Position numbers and translations under genes: made by a program. Under the pieces are notes generated by a model. The model was not told the DNA's origin. It made no database searches and was given only the letters and a program-made list of their open reading frames with translations. From assembly GCA_951812665.1 (NCBI GenBank), contig CATOST010000033.1, positions 62,001 to 126,000 of the forward strand: a stretch of 64,000 nucleotides of DNA, in the 5' to 3' direction. Shown one piece after another: positions 36,123-45,086 of the stretch; positions within the stretch are counted from its first letter, which is position 1; each line of letters starts with the position of its first letter. Source of the DNA: an uncultured Acidobacteriota bacterium. Lineage in GTDB: Bacteria > Acidobacteriota > UBA6911 > RPQK01 > JAJDTT01.

Positions 36123-37879
36123 GAGAGAGGGCGGGCTTTCCGGCCCGGGGCGCCTGCCCACGGCCCGCGGCCCGGCTGCTGGCCACCCTGCTTTGGGGAG
36201 CCTCTGCCTGGCCGGCTCTTGGGGCTCAAGACCAGTCCGCACCAACTCCCCTTTTCTCGGAAGTAGCCTCCCGGGTGGGGCTGGATTTCAATCACTTCAA
36301 CGGAGCCGGCGGAAATTTTTACATACCCGAAATCGTGGGCTCGGGAGCCGCCCTGTTGGACTACGACGGCGACGGCGACCTGGATGTCTATCTGGTACAA
36401 GGCGCGATGTTGGAACCGGGCAAGAGTCCCTCCCAGTCCTGGTTCACTCCAGGTCCTGGGTGGAGGCCGGGGCACCGGTTGTATCGAAACCAGCTGATCC
36501 CCGGGGGAAGTCTGAGTTTTCGGGAGGTCACCGCGGAAGCTGGGGTCGACTCGGTCAGCTACGGGATGGGGGTGGCGGTAGGAGATTACGACAACGACGG
36601 AGATCTTGACCTTTACCTGACCAACTATGGCCCCAATCTATTGTATCGCAACAACGGGGACGCGACCTTCACCCCAATGAAGGGAATGGGAGCCGAAGAT
36701 TCCCGTTGGACCACCAGCGCTGCCTTTCTGGATTATGATCGCGATGGTGACCTCGACTTGTTCGTGACGAATTACGGAAATTTCACTGTCAAAGGAAACA
36801 ACCCCTGCCACAACAAGATGGGTCTCCGGGATTATTGCGGTCCCAGTGGCTATCGACCCATCCCGGATCGTCTCTTCCGGAATGAGAGGGGCCGGCAATT
36901 TGTCGACGTGACAGAGGATGCCGGACTGGGGGCCGCCTTTGGAACCGGGTTGGGAGTCATCTGTGCCGATTTCAACGGTGACGGGTGGCCGGATATCTAC
37001 GTCGCCAATGACAGAACTCCCAATCAACTCTGGCTCAACCGGGGAAACGGAAGCTTCGAAGAGGCGGGGTTGTTCTCGGGGACGGCGTTCAACGTCGATG
37101 GCAATGCCGAAGCCAGCATGGGGGTCACGGCCGCCGATTTCAACAACGACGGCAGCGAAGACCTCTTCATGACTCATCTGGCGGAAGAGACCCACACGCT
37201 CTACCTGAACGATGGCGCCGGCGGATTTTCCGACCAAACCAGTCGTTTTGGATTGACCCGGGTTGACAACTACACCGGTTTCGGCACCCAGTGGTTCGAC
37301 TACGACAATGACGGCCACCTGGATTTGTTCATGGCCAATGGTGCGGTGCGAATGACGCGGCTGGCCGAACCGGCCGATTATGCTTACGATCAGATCAACC
37401 AACTGTTCCACAACGACGGTGACGGGAACTATCGAGAAACGACTGCCGAGGCGGGAGCGGCCCTGCAACTGTCGGAAGTGAGCCGGGGAGCCGCCTTCGG
37501 CGACATTGACAACGACGGTGACGTGGACATTCTGGTCACCAACAACAACGGACCGGTGCGGTTGCTGTTGAATGAGATCGGGTCGCGACAGCACTGGCTG
37601 CAGGTTCAACTGGAGGGGGTGCAAAGCAACCGCTACGGGGTCGGAGCCCGGGTGGGAGTGCAGCACGAAGGTAAGAGAACGTCATGGCGCCGCGCGCATA
37701 CCGACGGCAGCTATTTGAACGCCAACGACCATCGGGTGCACTTTGGCTTGGGCCGGGACCAGGAGGTCAAGGCAGTCATCGTCCACTGGCCCGGCGGCAG
37801 CAGCGAGATCTGGGAAGGGGTGGAAGCCGACCGGCTCGTCACCCTCCAGGAAGGCTCCGGAAGACCGTGGACGCCGTAG
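36119..37879 (+). CDS. FG-GAP / ASPIC-UnbV (CRTAC1-type) protein, copy B
   Basis: 586 residues; signal peptide (RLLATLLWGASAWPALGA), FG-GAP calcium-loop repeats and C-terminal ASPIC/UnbV domain as in copy A. Long stretches are almost identical to copy A (for example from YVANDRTPNQLWLNRGNGS to the C-terminus). Residues about 215-290 (CHNKMGLRDYCGPSGYRPIP region) differ strongly. This copy lies in the opposite orientation, 18 kb away. Confidence 0.87.
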   Translation: MRERAGFPARGACPRPAARLLATLLWGASAWPALGAQDQSAPTPLFSEVASRVGLDFNHFNGAGGNFYIPEIVGSGAALLDYDGDGDLDVYLVQGAMLEPGKSPSQSWFTPGPGWRPGHRLYRNQLIPGGSLSFREVTAEAGVDSVSYGMGVAVGDYDNDGDLDLYLTNYGPNLLYRNNGDATFTPMKGMGAEDSRWTTSAAFLDYDRDGDLDLFVTNYGNFTVKGNNPCHNKMGLRDYCGPSGYRPIPDRLFRNERGRQFVDVTEDAGLGAAFGTGLGVICADFNGDGWPDIYVANDRTPNQLWLNRGNGSFEEAGLFSGTAFNVDGNAEASMGVTAADFNNDGSEDLFMTHLAEETHTLYLNDGAGGFSDQTSRFGLTRVDNYTGFGTQWFDYDNDGHLDLFMANGAVRMTRLAEPADYAYDQINQLFHNDGDGNYRETTAEAGAALQLSEVSRGAAFGDIDNDGDVDILVTNNNGPVRLLLNEIGSRQHWLQVQLEGVQSNRYGVGARVGVQHEGKRTSWRRAHTDGSYLNANDHRVHFGLGRDQEVKAVIVHWPGGSSEIWEGVEADRLVTLQEGSGRPWTP

Positions 37880-38019
37880 CGGAGCAGGATTCCCAAAAAG
37901 CGGCATCGGAGCCCCCAGTCAGCTTTCAAACAATCTGGAAATAGGGACGAACTATTGGTGAGAATAGGAGTTCTGGTGCAGGGAGCCGAAATAACCATTG
38001 ACGCTCGAAGGAGGTTCTC

Positions 38020-38778
38020 ATGGCAGGTAGTCTCGACAACCGAATTGCTTTGGTAACGGGCGGAGCCTCGGGGATTGGCCGAGCCACCTGTCTACTGCTT
38101 GCTCGGGAAGGGGCCAAAGTGGTGGTGGCGGACGTGCAGCAGGATAAAGCGAGCGAAACCGTCCAGTTGGTCGAAGCTGCCGGTGGGGAGGCGATGTCCG
38201 TTGCCTGTGATGTGACGAAAGCCGGCGAAGTCGAGGGGCTGGTCCAAGCCTGCGTGAGCCGGCATGGCCGGCTGGATTGCGGTATTAACGTCGCCGGCAT
38301 TCTGGGAGAAATGGGCAAGATCCATGAGTGTACCGAGGACAACTACGATCGTGTGATGGCAACCAACACCAAGGGCATATGGCTGTGCATGAAATATGAA
38401 ATTATCCAGATGCTTGCGCAGGGGTCGGGAGTGATCGTGAACATCGCCTCTGTCGCTGGTGAGGCGGGAACCCCCGACTTGGCGGTTTATGGAGCGTCCA
38501 AGGTGGCTGTCACTATGCTGACACGGGCGGCAGCGGTCGACCTGGTCGCCAGGAATATTCGTGTGAACGCCATTAATCCCGGATTCGTCCAGACTGCAAT
38601 GGTCGACCAGCAGGAAGCGGACTATCCCGAAAAGGTCAAGGAATATCAAGAAGGTCTTAGAATCGGTCGCATGGGACGTCCCGAGGAAATCGCCGAGGCG
38701 GTCGTGTGGTTGTGTTCGGACAAAGCCTCTTTCGTCGCCGGCCAAGCGATGAACGTCGACGGAGCGGCTCTGGCCTAA
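38020..38778 (+). CDS. SDR-family oxidoreductase
   Basis: 252 residues with AGGAGG 6 bases before the ATG. Rossmann motif TGGASGIG, Asp in VADVQQ (NAD preference), NVAG in place of NNAG, Ser in NIASVAG and catalytic YGASK. The C-terminus (FVAGQAMNVDGA) is typical of glucose/3-oxoacyl-type SDRs. It follows CRTAC1 copy B after a 140-base gap. Substrate unknown. Confidence 0.85.
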   Translation: MAGSLDNRIALVTGGASGIGRATCLLLAREGAKVVVADVQQDKASETVQLVEAAGGEAMSVACDVTKAGEVEGLVQACVSRHGRLDCGINVAGILGEMGKIHECTEDNYDRVMATNTKGIWLCMKYEIIQMLAQGSGVIVNIASVAGEAGTPDLAVYGASKVAVTMLTRAAAVDLVARNIRVNAINPGFVQTAMVDQQEADYPEKVKEYQEGLRIGRMGRPEEIAEAVVWLCSDKASFVAGQAMNVDGAALA

Positions 38779-39433
38779 CCTGCACTTCTCACCCGAGAAA
38801 CAATTATCGGTTTGTTTAGCAGCATTTCAGTAGTTCTTTATCCAATGGTCTCCAAGCGGTGTCTTGCGAGTTCGAACGGGGCGACGATGGCCGAAATCCG
38901 TCGATCTCGGGAGGCATTCGGCCTCCAACCTGCGCTCCTGAGGATCGCCTCTCGGGCAAGTGCCGACTCCAGAGCAGAGTCCCCCCTGTAGACTTCCAAC
39001 GTGGCGTTCTCCCAAAGGCTTGTTCGCGCCAACAGCGAAGCGGGTGGGGTTGCACTCGGGCCAGGACCATCCGCAACAACGCCGGATACGGATAACTCTC
39101 GGAAAACGACAACCAGACCTTGCGCGTGGTAGCCCGGACCTGAACTCCTATTTCCCGCGCAGGGTCCAACTCTGCGCCCGTGCCAGCTCCGTCCCCGCCA
39201 GCGGCCTGCCTCGAGCCGCCGCCAGACGCCGGATCTCTCCCGTCGGGTCGTCCCGGTCACATAGCAGGGCCAGGAGGCGGTCCCGATCCTTGAATGAGAC
39301 CCTTGCGGACCGTACTCTGCTGGCAATGACCGTCCTGCATTTGCTGCCTGAGACCGTCCTGAAGTTGGTTCTTCCGGTCAGGAAAGTAATCCGATGCCTG
39401 ACGCCGGCAACGGGGTTCGACACCAAGAACAGA
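38779..39433. other. Gap without a confident gene; possible degraded coding on minus strand
   Basis: About 650 bases with codon-like composition but no gene that could be assigned. Minus-strand frames contain protein-like pieces (for example KDRDRLLALLCDRDDPTGEI ending at a stop near 39148, and YHAQGLVVVFRELSVSGVV between 38838 and 39170) in different frames, suggesting an old frameshifted remnant. No family was recognised. Confidence 0.35.
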
Positions 39434-41773
39434 ATGCCGGTGCGGTTCGCGATAGCCGTCGTCTCCCTGAGTCTGGCGATACCGGCCGCGGCTCAGGAGT
39501 CCCCCGAGACGGTGCCGGACCGATTCGTGACGCTTTGTTCAAGCTGCCACGGTGAAAAGGCCCAGGGCACCGAACGGGGTCCTTCGTTGGTCCACAGCCG
39601 GAAGCTGCGAAGCCTTTCCGAGAACGAAATCCGCTCAGTGATCCGCAACGGCACCCAGGGAGGGATGCCGCCGTTCGCGATGTAGGACTCGGCGCTGGTG
39701 AACTTGGCGGCTTGGGTCCGCTCGCTGAACGCCTCGGCCTACGATATCCAGCCGCCTGGGGATGTCCTCGCCGGCGAGCGCTTCTTCTTCGGAGAGGGCA
39801 AGTGCGGAACGTGCCACATGATCGCGGGCCGCGGGGGTACGAACGGCCCCGATCTGTCGGATATCGGACGTCAACTCACGGCACTCCAACTGGACCAGTC
39901 TCTGGACGATCCCCTCGCCCGCGCCGCCGTCCGCTCTTCCGCTTCTTGTCCCGGCTGGGCCTTCTGTCCCGAGAACCCGTGGGAAGTCGCCACCGTCCAA
40001 CAGCGCGATGGATCGGTGCTGCGCGGGTTCATTCGCAGCCGCGGAATGCACGACCTGCAGGTTCAGACTCTCGACGGTCGTTTACACCTGCTGCTCGACA
40101 CCGAATACACCGGCATCTCCGTCGAAGCAGAACCCCTGATGCCGGCCCTCGAGGCTTCGGCCCGGGAGCGCCGCGATCTGGTGGCCTACCTGAGCCGCCG
40201 CTCCGGTACTCCGGTCGGTCCCCTGGCCGGTGAACCGGTGCCGGTGTCGAAGGAGGAGATGCGGCGAACCCTCTCTCCCGAACCTGGGGAGTGGCCCACC
40301 TACAACGGAAACCTGAACGGGAACCGTCACAGCCCTCTCGATCAGATCCATACCGGCAACGCCGGAAAGCTGCAGCTTCGATGGTCCCATTCCCTTCCGT
40401 ACTCGCCTCTCGAAACCACGCCGCTGGTCAGCGACGGGATCATGTTCGTGACCGGGCCCAACCGCGTCTGCGCGATGGATGCGCGTACGGGACGGCGGAT
40501 CTGGTGCTACGTCCGTCCGCGCAGCTTGGCGGGCACCATTTCCGGCGACGCCGCAATCGGAGCGAACCGGGGGGTCGCGATCCTGGGTGACCGGGTCTTT
40601 TTCAGCACCGACGATGCCCACCTCATCTGTCTGAACCGCATCACGGGCGGATTGATGTGGGATGTCGACATGCCGGAGCCGGACCTCCCGGGGCCCTACG
40701 GATCGACCAGCGCGCCTTTGGTCGTCAACGACCTGGTCATCGCGGGGGTCGGCGGCGGCGATGAGGGAATTCGAGGGTTTCTGGACGCCTACAAGGCGGC
40801 GACCGGAGAACGCGCCTGGCGCTTCTGGACCGTCCCGGCGCGGGGCGAGCCGGGCTCGGAGACCTGGGTCGGAGACGCCATCGAGCTCGGCGGCGGGGCC
40901 ACTTGGCTGACGGGCTCCTACGACGTGGAATCCGGGTGGCTCTACTGGACCACCGGAAACCCTTGGCCCGACACGGACCCCACCGACCGGATCGGTGCGA
41001 ACCTCTACACCAACTCGGTCGTGGCGCTGGATGTGAAGACCGGCAAGCTGCAATGGTATTTCCAGTTCACTCCGGCCGACGTTCACGACTGGGACGCCAC
41101 CGAGCCGGTTCTCCTGGTGGACACGGAGTTTCAAGGACGGGACCGGAAGCTCCTGCTGCAAGCGAATCGCAACGGTTTTTTCTATGTACTCGACCGCACC
41201 AACGGCGAGTTTCTGCTGGGGGAACCCTTCGTCAAGAAGCTGACTTGGGCCAGCGGCATCGACGACAACGGTGCGCCGCAACTACTCCCCGGCAATGAGC
41301 CGACGCTGGGCGGAACGAAGTCGTGTCCCGCCGTGCGGGGAGCCACGAACTGGTACTCGACGGCCTTTCACCCGGCGACCCGGTTGCTGTACGTGATGGC
41401 CGTGGAGGACTGCACCATTTACCAGAAGGCCCGGCTCGGGGGATTCCTGCCGTACCGGAATCCGGAGGACCCGCCCCGGAAGTTTCTGAGGGCGTTGGAA
41501 GTCGACACCGGGAAGATCGCCTGGGAGATCCAGCAAGTCGGCACTCCCGAGTCGAACTACTCCGGCGTCCTGTCCACCAACGGAGGATTGGTGTTCTACG
41601 GCGAGACGGGCGGAGGATTCGCGGCCGTCGACGCCAGGAACGGCGAGACGCTGTGGCACTTCGAGGCGAATCAGATCTGGAAAGGCTCGCCCATGACCTA
41701 CACGGTCAAGGGCAAGCAGTACGTCGCGATCGCTTCGGGGGGGAACATTCTCTCGTTCGCGCTGTCCGATTAG
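39434..41773 (+). pseudogene. PQQ-dependent alcohol dehydrogenase interrupted by an in-frame TAG
   Basis: From ATG 39434 a signal peptide (FAIAVVSLSLAIPAAA) leads to a cytochrome c domain (CSSCH heme site and GGMPPFAM ligand loop). A TAG at 39683-39685 then interrupts. The same frame continues with NLAAWVRSLN, a second heme site (CGTCH), and a full quinoprotein beta-propeller (EWPTYNGNLNGNRHSPL, DVHDWDATEP, KSCPAVRGATNWYS, YTVKGKQYVAIASGG). Quinoprotein alcohol dehydrogenases oxidise alcohols in the periplasm and pass electrons to cytochrome c. A GTG at 39698 could restart translation but without export signal or the first heme. Either a nonsense mutation, a sequencing error or readthrough. 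The upstream half is 83 codons, the downstream half 691. Confidence 0.8.
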
Positions 41774-41795
41774 CCTGAACCAGCCGCGGGGAGCG

Positions 41796-41956
41796 ATGCG
41801 AAGGTCAGCCCGCATTTCCCACCGGGGGGCACACTTCGGGCATCTGTTTTTTGCCGGAGTCATCGGCTGTTCCCTGGCCTGGTCGAACCCCGTCCGCTTT
41901 CTGGACGTCACGGCGGAAGCGGGGATCACCCACTCTCATCACTCGACGCCGGCCAG
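41796..41956 (+). pseudogene. 5' fragment of a CRTAC1-type gene
   Basis: A signal-peptide-like N-terminus (FGHLFFAGVIGCSLAWS) is followed by VRFLDVTAEAGITHSHH, the hallmark N-terminal segment of CRTAC1/ASPIC-UnbV proteins. Similarity then stops at about 41950, where TPR coding begins in another frame. All FG-GAP repeats and the ASPIC domain are missing. Confidence 0.7.
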
Positions 41957-42559
41957 TCAGTTTTCAGTTTCATACACCACGCCGAAAGGGCGCTGCTTGA
42001 AGTTCCGCACGATCCGCTGCTCCAGACCCGGCTCGCGGTCGCGTATGCCCAGAGCCATCAGACGAGAAAGGCTGTCGGGCAGGCCCGGAGAGGGTTGAAG
42101 ACCATCGAGACTCTGCGAAGACCTCCGAAGGTGTCTGAAGAGGAATGGAACTCACAACTGATGCGGTTTCGCGCCGACGCGAATTACGCCTTGGGTACGG
42201 CGTATCTCGAGGATTTCTCCAATTCAGGAGGGGGATCCACCGATCCCGTTCTGAGGGAAGCTCGGGGATATCTCGAACGGGCCATCCTCCAGGACCCACG
42301 CCACGACGCGGCTCATTTTCGTCTGGGTTTTGCATACCTGAAACAGAACCAGGCGGACAGGGCCATCCGGAGTTACGCGCGCGCGGCGGCCCTGGACGGT
42401 TTTACGTCGTCGCCGGCCCGTCAGCATCTCGAAAAGATCTACAGGCACCTCCACCCTCCCCTACCGGATGAGGACCAGGAGCGATATGAGCTGCGGATCT
42501 CGCACGGCTGGAACGGACTCGTCGCTCAAGAGAGGGAAACCTTCGGCTCCTCAAGATAA
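41957..42559 (+). pseudogene. 3' fragment of a TPR gene (paralogue of 25350-26297)
   Basis: Coding similarity starts abruptly with FIHHAERALLEVP (compare FILHAEKALLELP in the 25350-26297 protein). It continues through SEEEWNSQLMRFRADANYALG, AAHFRLGFAYLKQNQADRAI and the C-terminal helix. The N-terminal half and signal peptide are lost. TTG 42095 could allow a 154-residue product, but it would be cytoplasmic. The junction with the CRTAC1 fragment looks like a deletion that removed the 3' part of one gene and the 5' part of the next. Confidence 0.7.
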
Positions 42560-42585
42560 TCTCCATCACTATCCTGCAAGATGGA

Positions 42586-42591
42586 TATGAT
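42586..42591 (+). promoter_or_regulatory. Duplicate of the amidohydrolase -10 box
   Basis: TATGAT within GGATATGATCC, 28 bases before the ATG of the amidohydrolase remnant, matching the arrangement at 1257-1262. Confidence 0.3.
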
Positions 42592-42618
42592 CCGGTTTCG
42601 AGCTACCGGTTGAAGACC

Positions 42619-42776
42619 ATGCCCAGGAGACCGGATTTCATCAAAGGGGTGGTTCGATTGACGGCGGGTCTTCTGGCCGGCTCCTGCCTCAGCGAAACCT
42701 CCGAAAGGCGGAACCGTCAGTCGGGGAGTGATCGGTCGGAAGGCGACAACCCGGCAAGAAAGGGAAGGACCATGAT
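42619..42776 (+). pseudogene. 5' fragment of a second amidohydrolase copy
   Basis: The first ~53 codons match the amidohydrolase at 1290: PRRPDFIKG...TAGLLAGSCL versus ARRRDFLKG...AAGLMAGSCL, and NPARKGRTMI versus HPARKGTTMI. Similarity ends exactly after Met-Ile at 42777, where TnpB coding begins in another frame. The remaining ~365 codons are absent. Confidence 0.8.
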
Positions 42777-43247
42777 CAGCGGATCGTACAGCTATCTCGG
42801 CTCCGTCACCGGGAAGCGGTCCGAAACCGTAATGCCTGCCATCGTCTCTCCAGCAGGATCATTCGTGAGCACGGTCTGATCGCTGTGGAGAAGCTGAACA
42901 TCCAAGGGATGGTAACGAAGGGCTCGAAGAAGAAGGGGCTGAATCGAGAAATACTGACGCAATCCTGGGGGCTTCTGCGGAATCAAATCCAGTACAAGGC
43001 AGAATGGGCCGGTCGGAAGTTCGTAGAAGTGAATCCCGCATATACATCGCAGGACTGCCACCGGTGCGGCGCCCGCCACGATCCAGGGCGGAGCGAAACC
43101 TTCCGGTGCAGGGCCTGCGGACTTGGAATGGACAGGGACCACAATGCCGCCCTGAACATTCTCAGGGCTGGGGTTCTTGCCCTGGGTACCGGAACGTATC
43201 TCGTTGGGGAAAGCGTGGTGCCAGAACTGTATGCCAAGGGCACTTAG
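42771..43247 (+). pseudogene. 3' fragment of an IS200/IS605-type tnpB gene
   Basis: About 157 codons read HRLSSRIIREHGLIAVEKLN, then WGLLRNQIQYKAEWAGRKF, a zinc ribbon with CHRCG and CRACG, and DRDHNAALNIL. These are the RuvC-II Glu region, the zinc ribbon and the final RuvC Asp of TnpB RNA-guided nucleases. The N-terminal half with RuvC-I is absent and no TnpA gene is nearby, so it is not functional. In intact elements the reRNA guide overlaps this 3' end; whether one remains here cannot be told by eye. Confidence 0.85.
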
Positions 43248-43349
43248 GTATATAAGCCCCAAACCGATTACGGCAAGGCCTTCACCGAACGGCCAAGAGC
43301 GGCGGCTCGGAGAAGTGACTTTTCAGGCGCCCAATCCTCCATTTTCCAG

Positions 43350-44477
43350 TCAAGCCGTGACGCCGGAAACGGCCTTGTTCAAGGCGGGCATCAGTTCCTT
43401 GGCGAACAGTTCCAGGTTGCGAATCCAACTGGCCTTGTCGTCCCAGTCGAAGCCCATCAGGACCAGGGTGCCGAAGGGACCGCTCTCTTCCATGAGCTCC
43501 AGCAGCCTCCGGAGCACTTCGTCGACGTCGCCGGCGATGATCTGCTCCTGGAGCCAGAAATCCATGTTGCACTCGGCGTCCGGCATGTCGAGGTCGCGCT
43601 TCAGGATGCCCCGGTGCCCCAGTGCATTGTCCATAAGGGAGGCGATGTACTCGTAGTTCCCGCCCACCGAGTTGTTGCGCGCCAGCTTCACGGCCTCCTC
43701 GATGGTGTCGGCGAGGAAAATGGCGCGACAGACTTTCCAGATCCCGGGATCGGCTTCGCGCCCCGCTTTGGCGGCAGCCCCGGCGTAGGTCGCCCAGTTG
43801 TCCGCCAGGACGTTCCCGGTGGCGAGAGCGGCCGAGAAGGGAGCGTACCCTCGCTGTCCGGCCAGGGTGAGGGTGCCCGAGTTGCGGCTGATGCCCGGCA
43901 TGGCGATGGGCGGATGCGGCTGCTGGAGCGGCTTGAATATGAATCCGATCCCCGTCGCCTCATCGACGTTCTCTTCGAGCGAGAACTGCCAGAATTTGCC
44001 TTCGTGGTGGTAGGGCGGGTCCGACGCCCACAGTTTCAGGATGACGTCCAACGACTCCAGCGTCATAGCACCGCCATCCTTGGGATGCTGGCCGTAGAGC
44101 TCCATGTCGGTGCTGACACTGTTGGGGCCAAAGCAGAGGTTGAGCCTTCCCTTCGAGAGGTGATCCAGAAACGCGAGCCGCGTGGCTACGTAGGCCGGAT
44201 GGTGCAGATTCAGGCACACCGGCGCGGCTCCCAGGCGAATGCGTTCGGTCACTCCGAGCACGCGGCCGATGAACACCTCGGGGACCACGATCGGCTCGAA
44301 CCTCATGGTATGGTGCTCGCCGATCCAGAACTCGTCGAAACCGAGTTCCTCCGCCCGGATGACCAGTTCGATGTCCTCGTCGAAGCACTGAGCCAGCGGC
44401 TTGCTCGAAGGATGGTAGGGCATGATGAAAATGCCGGTTTTGATGGGTCGTGCGCCAGCGTTGGTGTCACCTGTCAT
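43350..44477 (-). CDS. Luciferase-like (LLM class) flavin-dependent monooxygenase
   Basis: 375 residues from ATG 44477 with GAGGAGA 9 bases upstream. TIM-barrel LLM signatures: GIFIMPYH at the N-terminus, EELGFDEFWIGEHHT, RIRLGAAPV, YVATRLAFLDHLSKGRLNLCFG, FQPL-type KPLQQPHPPIAMPGIS and a C-terminal EELMPALN. Members use reduced FMN and O2 to oxygenate or cleave alkanes, terpenoids, sulfonates or similar compounds. Divergent from the TonB receptor 610 bases away. Confidence 0.87.
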   Translation of the reverse strand: MTGDTNAGARPIKTGIFIMPYHPSSKPLAQCFDEDIELVIRAEELGFDEFWIGEHHTMRFEPIVVPEVFIGRVLGVTERIRLGAAPVCLNLHHPAYVATRLAFLDHLSKGRLNLCFGPNSVSTDMELYGQHPKDGGAMTLESLDVILKLWASDPPYHHEGKFWQFSLEENVDEATGIGFIFKPLQQPHPPIAMPGISRNSGTLTLAGQRGYAPFSAALATGNVLADNWATYAGAAAKAGREADPGIWKVCRAIFLADTIEEAVKLARNNSVGGNYEYIASLMDNALGHRGILKRDLDMPDAECNMDFWLQEQIIAGDVDEVLRRLLELMEESGPFGTLVLMGFDWDDKASWIRNLELFAKELMPALNKAVSGVTA

Positions 44478-45086
44478 GCGCCGTGGTCTCCTCTCGTCAA
44501 CGGGGCCTTTGGGGAATGGATCCGTGCCAGAAGGATGTTGCGATCGGATTGTGGAGTCAACCTCAGGAGAGGAATAAGGAGTGAGAGAAGAGAAGGTGAC
44601 AGGCACGCCCCCATGTTGATTGGCTCCCGGTCGACGAAACTGAACCAGGAGTGAAGATAAGGAACAGAACCTGGGCGAGGCGGCGGCGGCACGAATCCCT
44701 GGTTGGGTGGTTCGCACTTCCCCACTTCACCGGTAGCAGGAGCCGGTCGAGCTCGACGCCCGGTTTCTCCCGTGAATCCGCCCGGTCGCCCCTGGTTGGG
44801 GAAGCTTCTGAGTCGTCCAAGCTGGACCTGTGTCGGCAGCCTGCATGACGTGTGTTTGCGGCCCGTTTGCTCTGGGGGAACGTTTCGCCCGCCCGTTGGT
44901 CTGGAACTCGGAAATCTGTTTTGTAATATTGGATTTTACGGAGATGAGTACGATGGAACCCGCCACGGACCTACCGGATGGGGAGCTCCGCCGGGTTCTC
45001 CATTTCTCCAAGTTCCATGTTCATCCGGCCCGATTTGTCCGGCTGGCCGAAATAGCCTAGTCGATTTCATGCGGGAGATTTCCATC
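44478..45086. other. Divergent promoter region upstream of a TonB receptor
   Basis: A 609-base gap between the divergent monooxygenase and receptor genes. GTAATATTGG near 44925 contains a possible -10 (TAATAT). An inverted repeat GAACCCG/CGGGTTC (about 44956-44999) could fold in the leader. No gene and no recognised riboswitch; the leader is unlike the one at 27946. Confidence 0.3.

Noticed and set aside
42885..43247. Intact small zinc-ribbon protein
   Set aside because: Coding similarity to TnpB extends upstream without a start to 42771, so it is the tail of a truncated tnpB rather than a separate gene.
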